A stretch of 64,000 bases of DNA, taken from NCBI RefSeq assembly GCF_046298265.1, contig NZ_JBKAHK010000007.1:62001-126000 (forward strand). Direction: 5' to 3'. The position numbers and the translations under genes were made by a program. The notes under the pieces were generated by a model, which was not told the origin of the DNA, did no database searches, and saw only the letters and a list, made by a program, of their open reading frames with translations. Every line of letters begins with the position of its first letter. The stretch's first letter is position 1. The DNA is from Gillisia xinjiangensis (lineage in GTDB: Bacteria; Bacteroidota; Bacteroidia; Flavobacteriales; Flavobacteriaceae). Positions 44,598-53,381 of the stretch are shown piece by piece.

Positions 44598-45590
44598 ATG
44601 AATAAAATAATTCAACTTAAAAACAGACCGGCCGGAAAACCGACATTAGACGATTTTAATTTTTCCGAAGAAGAAAATCCAAACCCAAAAGATGGGGAGG
44701 TTTTATTAAAGACCCTTTATGTCTCTGTAGATCCCTATTTACGTGGAAGAATGCGTGATGAGGAATCATACATCCCTCCATTTAAGCTTGGGGAACCTAT
44801 TGAATCCTCAATAATTGCCGAAGTGATGGAATCTAAGAATCCAAATTTTAAAAAAGGGGAAATTGTTAGCGGATTACTTAAATGGAAGGAATTTCAAACC
44901 AGTTCCGGAAGCGGACTTAATAAAGTGAAAAAAGAAGCGGCCCCGGTTACTGCTTATTTAGGTGTTTTGGGTTTAACGGGAATCACCGCTTACCTGGGCC
45001 TGAAGAAAATTGGTGATTTAAAAGACGGGGAGACACTTCTTGTTTCAGGAGCTGCAGGAGCGGTAGGAAGTGTTGTTGGTCAAATTGGAAAAATCATGGG
45101 CTGCAAAGTAGTTGGAATTGCAGGCAGTGATGAAAAAGTTGAGCGGATAAAAGAATTCGGTTTTGATGAAGGAATCAATTATAAAACTGCCAGCGATATG
45201 AAAAAGGCAATTGCTGCCGCCTGTCCAAATGGAGTTGATGTTTATTTTGACAATGTGGGCGGAGAGATCCTTGATGCCGCAATAGCCAATATCAATAAAT
45301 TTGGAAGAGTGATAAACTGCGGTGCGATTTCCTTATATAACGCAGAAAAAACACCTCTAGGTCCCAGGCATGAGGGTACGCTTATCAAAAAAAGCGTTTT
45401 GATGCAGGGTTTCACTGTTTTGGATTATGTAAAGGATTTTGGGCCGGCAATAAATCAACTTTCATCCTGGTTAAAAGAAGGCAAGATCAAATACTCTGAA
45501 ACCATTATGGAAGGTTTTGAAAATATTCCCCAGGCTTTTCTCAATCTTTTTGAAGGAAAAAACAAAGGGAAAATGATCGTTAAGGTTTAG
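44598..45590 (+). CDS. NADP-dependent MDR oxidoreductase
   Basis: 330 aa from the ATG at 44598. Medium-chain, zinc-free branch that includes leukotriene B4 dehydrogenase/prostaglandin reductase and YncB/CurA-like enzymes. Seen: LYVSVDPYLRGRMRDEESYI, PVTAYLGVLGLTGITAYLGL, the nucleotide-binding VSGAAGAVGSVVGQIGKIMG, FDEGINYKT, DVYFDNVGGEILDAAI and the C-terminal EGFENIPQAFLNLFEGKNKG. It should reduce alkenals or alkenones with NADPH. Single gene. Confidence 0.92.
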   Translation: MNKIIQLKNRPAGKPTLDDFNFSEEENPNPKDGEVLLKTLYVSVDPYLRGRMRDEESYIPPFKLGEPIESSIIAEVMESKNPNFKKGEIVSGLLKWKEFQTSSGSGLNKVKKEAAPVTAYLGVLGLTGITAYLGLKKIGDLKDGETLLVSGAAGAVGSVVGQIGKIMGCKVVGIAGSDEKVERIKEFGFDEGINYKTASDMKKAIAAACPNGVDVYFDNVGGEILDAAIANINKFGRVINCGAISLYNAEKTPLGPRHEGTLIKKSVLMQGFTVLDYVKDFGPAINQLSSWLKEGKIKYSETIMEGFENIPQAFLNLFEGKNKGKMIVKV

Positions 45591-45615
45591 CCGATTTAAT
45601 TAATTATAATATTTA

Positions 45616-45648
45616 AATCTCTCCCATATCAGGGAGGGATTTTTTTGA
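45616..45648 (+). terminator. Terminator of the MDR oxidoreductase gene
   Basis: ATCTCTCCC and GGGAGGGAT flank ATATCA, followed by seven T. Confidence 0.82.
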
Positions 45649-45699
45649 AAAAATTATTAATTTTTGGGACCAAAAAGTTGACTTTATAATTAAGAAGTG

Positions 45700-45745
45700 C
45701 ACTATTCAAAAATTAGCCACGAATGCACGAATAAAAATATTTTTG
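45700..45745. repeat. Fragment of a GCCACGAATGCACGAAT repeat
   Basis: The sequence GCCACGAATGCACGAAT is, from general knowledge, a common interspersed repeat in Bacteroidota genomes. Only one fragment was noticed in this window. Confidence 0.35.
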
Positions 45746-45770
45746 AATACCGAAGCGCCTTTTTATACGA

Positions 45771-46178
45771 TTATTTCCAAATTGAATTTCCTTTCATTTT
45801 TTTCCAGAGGGTATTATCATCGGTTTTTATTAATAGAGTGGGGTTTAATATTTCAAAAATTATTTCGCCGGTAGGAATCTCAAAATTTGGTTCAAACGTC
45901 AATATTAAAAGATCTCCCTGTATTTTGTAAGTGCCATCCCAAAGAATATCCGTCAACATGATTCGAACTTTTCTATCCTTGATAAAGTCAATTTGTTGAT
46001 GGCAGTTGTGAAAAAAATCAGGTTCTGGCTGGGCATCCAAACATTCCTGCTCCGTTTCAAAATAAGGATGAACAAAGCTTTTGTTTTGAAACATGCTTTG
46101 CCTTACACTTGACCCAACCTGGGAACAAGCTGTAATCAGCAATAGAATCAATAGAAAAATTGGACTTTTTGGTTTCAT
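45771..46178 (-). CDS. Lipoprotein of unknown function
   Basis: 135 aa with a lipoprotein signal ending in LLITAC (Cys 18). The rest has four Cys-free strands of a small beta domain (FIKDRKVRIMLTDILWDGTY, KIQGDLLILTFEPNFEIP) and a pair of Cys in QECLDAQ and HNCHQQ. No family was recognised. Convergent with the oxidoreductase gene; 154 bp separate it from the methyltransferase gene. Confidence 0.6.
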   Translation of the reverse strand: MKPKSPIFLLILLLITACSQVGSSVRQSMFQNKSFVHPYFETEQECLDAQPEPDFFHNCHQQIDFIKDRKVRIMLTDILWDGTYKIQGDLLILTFEPNFEIPTGEIIFEILNPTLLIKTDDNTLWKKMKGNSIWK

Positions 46179-46332
46179 TGCAAATGAAGTTTAAAACCCT
46201 TAAAAACTCGTATAATTTACCTAAAATCAGCCAATTATATCAATTAAATTAGTGAAATTTAATTTAAGAATATCATAAATAATTGGTTGAAAAGGGTTGT
46301 TCACCTATTCTGAATGGCTTGTAAAATTTTTG

Positions 46333-47161
46333 TCAATAATCTGATGAGATCAGCATTAATTCAGGTTCGGCAAGAATGGGACGCTCTATCTTTTTTTCTA
46401 CCCCTAGCAGGTATAAAATAAAACCCGGCCCAGATCTTATCCTGCCAACCTCCCATTCAAAATCATCCTTGTTTTTAAGTTCATTGATCATATCATTCAT
46501 TTTTTCTTCCGAATAAGTCCTAAGTGAGGAAACGATTCCATCCCTCCAAACAAACAAAGAAACCAAAGGAATTATATAAGTGAATAATAGTCTACCCAAT
46601 TTAAAAGGTTTTATAAATAATGAGGTCAATAAAACCGAAACCGGTGAAAGGAACATAGCCAGCAAACTTACAAAGCTTCTCTCCTGCCCTTCAAATATCG
46701 CGATGGGGCTTTTGGAACCTACTGCATTCTGCAATATTATTTTTGCGCCCTCAGGTTTGAAATGATGAAATGTCAGGAAAAAAGTTCTTAGCCCCTTTAG
46801 ATGATTGGGTAAATTCCGTGCATCAACTGGAGTTTTGATATAGCCTATATTATCTGACTTTCCTTTGGCGAGTTCCAGGGCATCGATATTTGGGAAATAA
46901 TCTGTTAGCGAAATTTTAAGTCCCGGATTATGCTTTTTCAGTGTTTTATTTAATTTCGGCAATGGACCTCCTCCTCCGGAACCCAGATCGATGATTTGAT
47001 AAGTTCCACTTTTTTCCAGGCCTTTTTGAAGGATTATAATAATGGGATGGAACATATTTGTAAGGTTGGATAAAAACTGTAAAAAGTCGGTTCCGTAATC
47101 TCTAAGGAAATCGGGAAACCAATTGAGGTCCTTCAAATTCAAATAAGTGTATGCGTCCCAT
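46333..47161 (-). CDS. Class I SAM-dependent methyltransferase, frameshift near start
   Basis: The intact frame reads LKDLNWFPDFLRDYGTDFLQ onward from a TTG at 47142 (269 aa). The SAM site is IIDLGSGGGGPLPKL, with Asp in LTDYFPNID as probable ribose ligand. Residues ~160-205 hold two hydrophobic helices (SLLAMFLSPVSVLLTSLF, LLFTYIIPLVSLFVW), so it should sit on the membrane. A better start is the ATG at 47161, giving MGRIHLFEFE, the usual N-terminus of these proteins as I recall it. One extra G near 47130 then breaks the frame before DLNWFP. It lies 21 bp after the MAT gene. Confidence 0.78.
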
Positions 47162-47182
47162 TGCTATATTTCAAATTTCTAC

Positions 47183-48373
47183 TTAAGGGGAAATCGATTC
47201 GTCCTTTTCAAAAATTATTTTTTTCCAATATTGCGGAACTTCCTTCAATTGTTCCATCACTAAATCCCTGATCTTCTCAGGATCTGATTTTATATTTTTC
47301 AGTTTGATATGAAGCAATTGTGGTTCATTTATTGGCTTCCCTATTTGTGATACGATAAATACATTTGCTTCTTCTGAAAAATCATTCTCAACAATCAAAC
47401 GACTGAGATCCATGGCAAAATAATTGTAAATTTTTCCGATGTGGCTTACCGGGTTTTTTCCGGAGGTTGCTTCCAGGCTCATTGGGTGATACGGAGTTAT
47501 AAGTCCGTTGATGCGATTTCCGCGGCCTACCTGCCCATCATCACCGTTTTCCGCACTTGTCCCGGTTACAGTGAGATAAATGCTTTCACGGCCGTAATCA
47601 TCTGCTGTATTTATATCAATAACAGAATCATTCAAATTCAGGCTATTTCGAATGTATTCCTTTATTATATTAATTTTTGATATATAATCCTCAAGGCTTG
47701 AAATATATTTATCGACCATGGCAATGGCGATCGTAAAATTGGATTTTCGATGATTTTTCACTCCCATAACCTTGATATCCTCTCCAACAAAAGGGAATTT
47801 TAATTTTGTTTCCTGACTATTCAAAAGGGCTTCAATTTCAATTATTGTTCTCTCCAGGTTCGTAGTTGGGTAATAGCCTACCCCGAAGGAAGTGTCGTTT
47901 GCCAGTGGGGTCTCCCCTTTTCCAAACCTGCTGAACAAGTCTACCAGATCCTTGCTTCCCATCCGAATTCTTGAGGTGATTTGAATACCAAGATCAGAAT
48001 CCAGATGGCATATATTCAATTTCAACCATTTTTTTGCTGTTTCAATGGCGATCTCTTCTACGGGAATTTTTTTATCCTTAACCTGATGTGTTGCCCTACC
48101 GGCAATTATTAAAGATATGGGCTCCAAGATGTTCCCGCCTTTATAAAGTGGTTGGGATTGTCCACCTATTAAAAGAGCTTTATCTACATTGTGGTGCATG
48201 ATCGCACCAAAATCCTTGAGGTAATATTTTGAAAGTTCAACCGAAATTTGTTCGGTGATTAATTCGCATATAGTATCAGGATGGCCCAGACCTTTGCGTT
48301 CGGCGATCTCAATTCCGGAAGAAGTTATAGACTCTATTATAATCCTGTTCCTGCCATTACCAGTATCATTCAT
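47183..48373 (-). CDS. Archaeal-type methionine adenosyltransferase
   Basis: 396 aa. It makes S-adenosylmethionine from ATP and methionine. The sequence fits the archaeal MAT family (PF01941), not bacterial MetK: AERKGLGHPDTICELITEQI, MHHNVDKALLIGGQ, GTSAENGDDGQVGRGNR, INGLITPYHPMSLEATSGKN, PVSHIGKIYNYFA and VSQIGKPINEPQ. Known archaeal enzymes are ~400 aa and this has the same length. Such genes are rare in Bacteroidota, which normally rely on MetK. Next to a methyltransferase it may supply SAM for that enzyme. Transfer from another lineage is inferred. Confidence 0.9.
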   Translation of the reverse strand: MNDTGNGRNRIIIESITSSGIEIAERKGLGHPDTICELITEQISVELSKYYLKDFGAIMHHNVDKALLIGGQSQPLYKGGNILEPISLIIAGRATHQVKDKKIPVEEIAIETAKKWLKLNICHLDSDLGIQITSRIRMGSKDLVDLFSRFGKGETPLANDTSFGVGYYPTTNLERTIIEIEALLNSQETKLKFPFVGEDIKVMGVKNHRKSNFTIAIAMVDKYISSLEDYISKINIIKEYIRNSLNLNDSVIDINTADDYGRESIYLTVTGTSAENGDDGQVGRGNRINGLITPYHPMSLEATSGKNPVSHIGKIYNYFAMDLSRLIVENDFSEEANVFIVSQIGKPINEPQLLHIKLKNIKSDPEKIRDLVMEQLKEVPQYWKKIIFEKDESISP

Positions 48374-48476
48374 AGTAGAGAGAGAATTAAGAATTTTTAA
48401 AATTTGTTCCTATTCCGAAAACTGAATCAAAAACCCCGGGGCAAGTCTACAAGGTATGAATTGAAAAATGCTTTTA

Positions 48477-48523
48477 AAGATTCGAGGCTTGCCTCGGGGA
48501 ATTAAACCCTCAATGAGGGATTT
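48477..48523 (+). repeat. Short copy of repeat family 1
   Basis: GATTCGAGGCTTGCCTCGGG is followed by TTAAACCCTCAATGAGGGATT; the middle part seen in the copies at 1150 and 4690 is missing. Confidence 0.55.
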
Positions 48524-48547
48524 AAAGTACTGAATTTCTGAAACAAA

Positions 48548-48581
48548 AAAAAGGATCTGGTTTTTACACCAAATCCTTTCT
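48548..48581 (-). terminator. Terminator of the OmpA-family gene
   Basis: AAAGGATCTGGT pairs with ACCAAATCCTTT (one mismatch) around a 6-base loop; a T-run follows on the minus strand. Confidence 0.8.
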
Positions 48582-48605
48582 CAGAAAATTTTTCTCTGTT
48601 ATTCC

Positions 48606-50573
48606 TTATAGAGCTTTATTGTCCGGAAGAAGATCAATTACAACCGTACGATTGTATGAACGTTCTTCGGGAAGTGTATTTCCAAAAGGTGATTTGGCAA
48701 CATCCTCGCCAAATCCTTTTACTTCGAAGGTAACATCACTTCTGTTTGAATTTGAGAGTACCTTTTCAAGAATTTTCTTAACATTGTTTGCACGGGCTAA
48801 AGATAATTTTTGATTGTGCTCTGTCTCTCCAATAACATCGGTATGCCCCTGGATAATAACCTTTCCGTTTTTAGGAATTTTTGGCGCTACAATCTCGCTA
48901 AGATACTTTTCGTACATAGAGATTGCTGTGGCATCATCAAATTCATAAAGAATACTAAATCTCATCCCCTCTTCCAATTCAGATGGAGTCCAAAGTACTA
49001 CGTTGATGTTGGATTCTTCAGTTACGATCTCTCCTTCTGGAGTTGTTCCAATCATTTTAACTTTGAAGTCTCCATTAGGGCTGTTTCCTAAAATGGTTAT
49101 TCCTGGAATACTCACTACCTCTTCAGTATAAGGACCATACGTTTTTACCATCCCTTTGTCATCTGTAAGCTCCAGTTTCCAGGTTGAAAAAGCTTCTTTA
49201 GCCCCTTCGGTTTTGAAAGTTACATAACTTGTAGCTGGCGCTTCCTGAATACCTCTTAATTGAACCGGCTTCATTGCTGCATTTGGCCCGCTTTGGAATG
49301 CCATGAGCAATTCTGGCGAATTACTTTCGATAGAAACCCTTCTGTCCTCTTCACGAAGAAGATCCAACTCATTTTTCCCACCTGGTTTTAAAGAAGCGAT
49401 TTTTGGATTTTTTCTTCCTTCAACAGCAATTCTTGTATCCTCTATAGCAAATACATCTACCAAATATTTTTTAACAGACGCTGCCATTAATTTTCCGTCT
49501 TCCGGACCTTTTTCTGATGATCCAACCAACGTGATGCTTGAGGAAGGATTTTTTTCCATACGGTCACCAAGAATATTCAAGACATTGTAATAAACCGTCA
49601 TTTCACGTTTTGAACGACCGGATAAATCTTTAGGAGATTTTACTTCAACCTGATCTTCTTTGAAATCTTTTACCTGATCTTTTTTTAACAACACATACCT
49701 ATTTGAGATCTCTGTAGATTCTTTTTCGAAAAATACATAGTTACGCAATGGGAAAGTTTCAGAAACTATTTTTTCCCCAGGTTTGTTCACAGGAGAGTTC
49801 ACTGTAAATCCAACTACGGGCGCTACAACTTCAGCTTCTTCAATCACCGATTTGCGTCCCATACCAAACTTAAGTGCAGCACCAACTCTTACAGTAGTGA
49901 TGTTCCATGATTCTGTTGCTCTTGGATTCTCACCGAAATAGGGTTGAAAAGATACAAAAGGCGAAAGCACAAATTGTGTTTTTTGCATATTTGAAGAAAG
50001 TGGAATATCAATTCCCGCTCCTACCTGCATAGAGATAATTGTGTTCTCTACATCACCAAAATCAGCGTTAACAGCAGGGCCGGCTATTTGCTCAGGAAAA
50101 TCAGGATTGGTTCCTTTTTCGTATGTAAAGGATTTATCTAAATTGAAAGCCACTCTTGGTCCACCATAAACATATAAGCCGTTTTTGAAAGGCGCAAACC
50201 GCAAACTAGGTTCAACAGTAATATAACTTAGGTCTGTACTAAGATCCATAGGACAGTTACAAGGTGAAATTACCTGATCCCAATCCCCCTGACGATTGTC
50301 ATAGCCTGTTTGTAACATGATTCCCCAAACCGAATTTTGGAAATGATATTCTACAAGAGGGGCTGCAAAAAGTCCAATCCCATCACCATCTTTAAAAGCG
50401 GTGGGTACTGTCAAATTAGAATTTAAGCGTTGAGTAGTACCTTCATAGAAATTGAAGTTCGCTCCGGCCGCTACACCAAACAACCAGGTTGGTTTTTCGT
50501 ATTGAACTTCCTGAGCCATAGATGGCATTTGGAAACCTAATGCGATTAAAATTATAAATAGTATTTTTTTCAT
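48606..50573 (-). CDS. OmpA-family outer-membrane protein
   Basis: 655 aa with a signal peptide cut after PSMAQ (residue 20). The N-terminal ~230 residues form a barrel-type domain (LFGVAAGANFNFYEG, YITVEPSLRFAPFKNGLYVY, TVRVGAALKFGMGR). The middle contains an OmpA-like fold with FFEKESTEISNRYVLLKKDQ and a beta-rich region. The C-terminal OmpA domain (KVIIQGHTDVIGETEHNQKL, SLARANNVKKIL, FGEDVAKSPFGNTLPEERSY) should bind peptidoglycan. Downstream of the ice-binding gene by 69 bp. Confidence 0.9.
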   Translation of the reverse strand: MKKILFIILIALGFQMPSMAQEVQYEKPTWLFGVAAGANFNFYEGTTQRLNSNLTVPTAFKDGDGIGLFAAPLVEYHFQNSVWGIMLQTGYDNRQGDWDQVISPCNCPMDLSTDLSYITVEPSLRFAPFKNGLYVYGGPRVAFNLDKSFTYEKGTNPDFPEQIAGPAVNADFGDVENTIISMQVGAGIDIPLSSNMQKTQFVLSPFVSFQPYFGENPRATESWNITTVRVGAALKFGMGRKSVIEEAEVVAPVVGFTVNSPVNKPGEKIVSETFPLRNYVFFEKESTEISNRYVLLKKDQVKDFKEDQVEVKSPKDLSGRSKREMTVYYNVLNILGDRMEKNPSSSITLVGSSEKGPEDGKLMAASVKKYLVDVFAIEDTRIAVEGRKNPKIASLKPGGKNELDLLREEDRRVSIESNSPELLMAFQSGPNAAMKPVQLRGIQEAPATSYVTFKTEGAKEAFSTWKLELTDDKGMVKTYGPYTEEVVSIPGITILGNSPNGDFKVKMIGTTPEGEIVTEESNINVVLWTPSELEEGMRFSILYEFDDATAISMYEKYLSEIVAPKIPKNGKVIIQGHTDVIGETEHNQKLSLARANNVKKILEKVLSNSNRSDVTFEVKGFGEDVAKSPFGNTLPEERSYNRTVVIDLLPDNKAL

Positions 50574-50606
50574 AATTGAAATGAATTGAATTTTTTGATT
50601 TTTAAT

Positions 50607-50634
50607 AAATCCCCCGCCAATTGGAGGGGGATAA
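50607..50634 (-). terminator. Hairpin between ice-binding and OmpA genes
   Basis: ATCCCCCTCC and GGCGGGGGAT pair (one mismatch) around AATT. Without a good T-run on the minus strand, it may only lower read-through into the OmpA gene or protect the upstream mRNA. Confidence 0.55.
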
Positions 50635-50642
50635 TTATTTAT

Positions 50643-53078
50643 TTAGTTTGACGGCTTAACAATTGCATTTGCGTTTAAAGTAACTGCCGATTGTGCTAAT
50701 AATCTTCCTTTAACTGAAGAGCGTGTATTTACAGAGATCAATGTTTGAGATAAAATATTCCCGCTGAAATCAACGTCTGTTCCAAGCATAGCACCTGCAC
50801 CTGCAACCACCCAGTATATATTATCGGCTTTTGCGCCATTTATCAGGATGATTTTAGTATTGTTGGCTATAGTAAGGTCTCCAGCGATTTGGAAAACAAA
50901 TTTAGCGCAATCTACACCGCCACCATCTAATGTTACACTATTGGTTACTGAAAGTCCTGATGACCATTTATATACACCTGAAGCCAATGTTTGACCATTA
51001 ATATTTCCAGCCAAAAGTTCAGTTTGATCCGGAGCTATACCATTTGCGGTAGTAAATGCCGTTTCCATATTGCCTACAGCTGTGGTTAAATTAGCCGGAG
51101 TTGGAGACGTATAATCTGAGGCGTAAACTCTTCCAGTCACCAAACTTGAAGTTGAATAAGTACCATCAGTTGAACGAGTTAAACCAAATCCTGTTATTGC
51201 TGTTGAGGTAATAGGACTTACTCCCATATCACCTGTCACCGTAGTTACACCTGTAGTTGAAATTCCAGATTTCGCCAATATTGCATAATTACCGGCCAAT
51301 CCTAAATCTACTGCAGGATCTGGACATATTTGACCAGCATTTGCTATTTGCGTAAAGTTCGCAGTGATATTCTTGTTAGAATTCATTACCACTGTTATCT
51401 GATTGTTAGATCCAGAAGCATCTACACTCCAGTTTGAAAATTCATAGTTTGGATCTGGTGTTGCGGTAAGAACAACCTGATCTCCATAATTGTACGTTTG
51501 CTGTTCAGGATTTACATCTACATTTCCGTTTTGGGCAGTTACATTCAATGTGAATGCGCTTTCAATAGGTGTAAAGTTAGCAGTGATATCTTTATCACTG
51601 TCCATAGTCACTGTCAATGGATTTGCAGATCCACTGGCATCACCACTCCACGATGAAAATTCATATCCATCGGCTGGAATAGCCTCAAGGATAACCTGAT
51701 CTCCATCATTGTAAGTTTCCTGATTTGGATCTTTTTCAACACTTCCGTTTTCTGCGGTGACACTCAATGTGAATGAACTTTCAATAAGCGTGAAGTTAGC
51801 AGTGATATCTTTATCACTGTTCATAGTTACTGTTATCGTATTGCTGCTGCCAGAGGCATCTCCACTCCACGATGAAAATTCATATCCATCAGCTGGAGTA
51901 GCGGTAAGGACAATTTCTTCTCCAACATTGTAATTATCCTTATTTGGATTTTCATCAACAGTTCCGTTTTCTGCGGTAACATTTAAACTGTAAGTTGTTC
52001 TAACCTCAAAATTGGCAACTAAGGTAGTATTTGCAGTTAATTCAAATGTATAACTTGAATTTGTTGATACTTCCTCTCCGTTTGCTGTCCAGTTTACAAA
52101 AGCATATCCTGTATTTGGTGTTGCAGTAACAGTTATGTTAGTTTCAGCATCAAATGAACCAGATCCATTTGTTGATCCACCCGCCGCAGGATTTGCAGAT
52201 AAAACTACTGCAAATTGATCTCCAGGTATTTGGCTATAATTTGCAACCAAAGTTCTGTTTCCTGTCAAAACAAATTGATAACTTGAACTTGTGGAAGCAA
52301 TAGTTTCACCTTCTGTCCAATTGACAAAAACATATCCTGGATTTGGCAAAGCAGAAACAGTTGCTGTTGAATTTTCGGTAAATTGACCAGATCCGTTTGT
52401 GGTTCCGCCTGCAATTGGGCTTGAAGAAAGATTTATTCTGAAATTCCCTAAAACAACTTCTTCAAAATTAGCCACTAAAGCTATATTTCCATCCATTTCG
52501 AACTGGTAGCTTGAACTTGTAGAAACTACAGTGCCATCGACAGTCCAGCTGGTAAAAGTATAACCTTCGCTAGGGATTGCAGCAACTGTTACCGTAGATC
52601 CATTTGAAAATGAACCCGCTCCAAGAAGCATTCCACCGGCTTCCGGTGTTGCAGATAAGGTGATTTCAGGAATGGTTGTAAAGGTCCATACATAATTTTG
52701 TTGCAATGCATTGCCTAAAAAATCCTTTATAGACGTGGTCACAATTGCTGTGTAGGTCGTGTTTGGCTCAAGATTAGCAGAAGGTGTGAAAGATGCCGTC
52801 ATACCTGAATAGGTTACGGTTCCGACCACTGAAGATGATCCATCAACTGTGAAAGTTTGTTCATTGATGGTTTCAGGGTCTACCTCTTCATTAAAAGTTA
52901 CGGTAATCACCTGGTCCAGTGGTACATTGATATCACCATCCTCGGGGACTGTTGATAAAACAATTGGACATACTCCAACGATCTCCACGACATCATCTTT
53001 GGAACACCCGGTTATTAAAAGTACCATTGCGAAGGCAAAAGCCAAGGCAGAGGTTAAATGTAATTTTTTAAAATGCAT
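50643..53078 (-). CDS. Ice-binding (DUF3494) repeat lipoprotein
   Basis: 811 aa from the ATG at 53078; the longer frame is not used. A lipoprotein signal ends in LLITGC (Cys 25). Domain order: a Big_5 Ig-like domain (~36-135, STVPEDGDINVPLDQVITV), three InlB-B-like repeats of one type (LSANPAAGGSTNGSGSF ... YAFVNWTANG), three of another (LNVTAENGTVDENPN ... YEFSSWSGDASGS), and a C-terminal ~230-residue ice-binding domain (YAILAKSGISTTGVTTVTGD, MGVSPITSTAITGF, CAKFVFQIAGDLTIANN). Anchored to the membrane with an adhesin-like stalk, it could bind ice or another surface. DUF3494 proteins mark cold habitats. Confidence 0.9.
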   Translation of the reverse strand: MHFKKLHLTSALAFAFAMVLLITGCSKDDVVEIVGVCPIVLSTVPEDGDINVPLDQVITVTFNEEVDPETINEQTFTVDGSSSVVGTVTYSGMTASFTPSANLEPNTTYTAIVTTSIKDFLGNALQQNYVWTFTTIPEITLSATPEAGGMLLGAGSFSNGSTVTVAAIPSEGYTFTSWTVDGTVVSTSSSYQFEMDGNIALVANFEEVVLGNFRINLSSSPIAGGTTNGSGQFTENSTATVSALPNPGYVFVNWTEGETIASTSSSYQFVLTGNRTLVANYSQIPGDQFAVVLSANPAAGGSTNGSGSFDAETNITVTATPNTGYAFVNWTANGEEVSTNSSYTFELTANTTLVANFEVRTTYSLNVTAENGTVDENPNKDNYNVGEEIVLTATPADGYEFSSWSGDASGSSNTITVTMNSDKDITANFTLIESSFTLSVTAENGSVEKDPNQETYNDGDQVILEAIPADGYEFSSWSGDASGSANPLTVTMDSDKDITANFTPIESAFTLNVTAQNGNVDVNPEQQTYNYGDQVVLTATPDPNYEFSNWSVDASGSNNQITVVMNSNKNITANFTQIANAGQICPDPAVDLGLAGNYAILAKSGISTTGVTTVTGDMGVSPITSTAITGFGLTRSTDGTYSTSSLVTGRVYASDYTSPTPANLTTAVGNMETAFTTANGIAPDQTELLAGNINGQTLASGVYKWSSGLSVTNSVTLDGGGVDCAKFVFQIAGDLTIANNTKIILINGAKADNIYWVVAGAGAMLGTDVDFSGNILSQTLISVNTRSSVKGRLLAQSAVTLNANAIVKPSN

Positions 53079-53381
53079 ATATTTTTCTTTAGGTATTGTT
53101 ACTGGAAAGGGGCCAGTTGCGAAATAATTTTCACGGCTCAAAGGTGATCTAAAGGATTATGCAAAGTGTTACATAAATCACACTATTGGCAATTATTTAA
53201 CTATAAAAATAAAGATGCAGTGCTGGTCTTATTTTAAGCCTTATAAAACATAAAAAGCACATAAAATAAGTATTTTGAGGGAACTAACACAGAAGAAAAA
53301 GTATATGAAAGCTGATAAAGTTATTGAAATTATGGCTTTGGAGTTAGTATAATTTTAGGTAAAAATTCTGGTTAATATTAG

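Noticed and set aside
47170..47185. CTACTTAAGG resembling the CTACTTAAGTAG operator
   Set aside because: Only the left half matches and it lies between cotranscribed genes without a -7 box.
50643..53078. CRISPR-like or satellite repeats
   Set aside because: The repeats are in frame, about 70-90 codons long and diverged; they are protein domain repeats.
53305..53352. 15-codon ORF (MKADKVIEIMALELV) downstream of the AraC gene
   Set aside because: Too short, with no terminator or promoter to support it.
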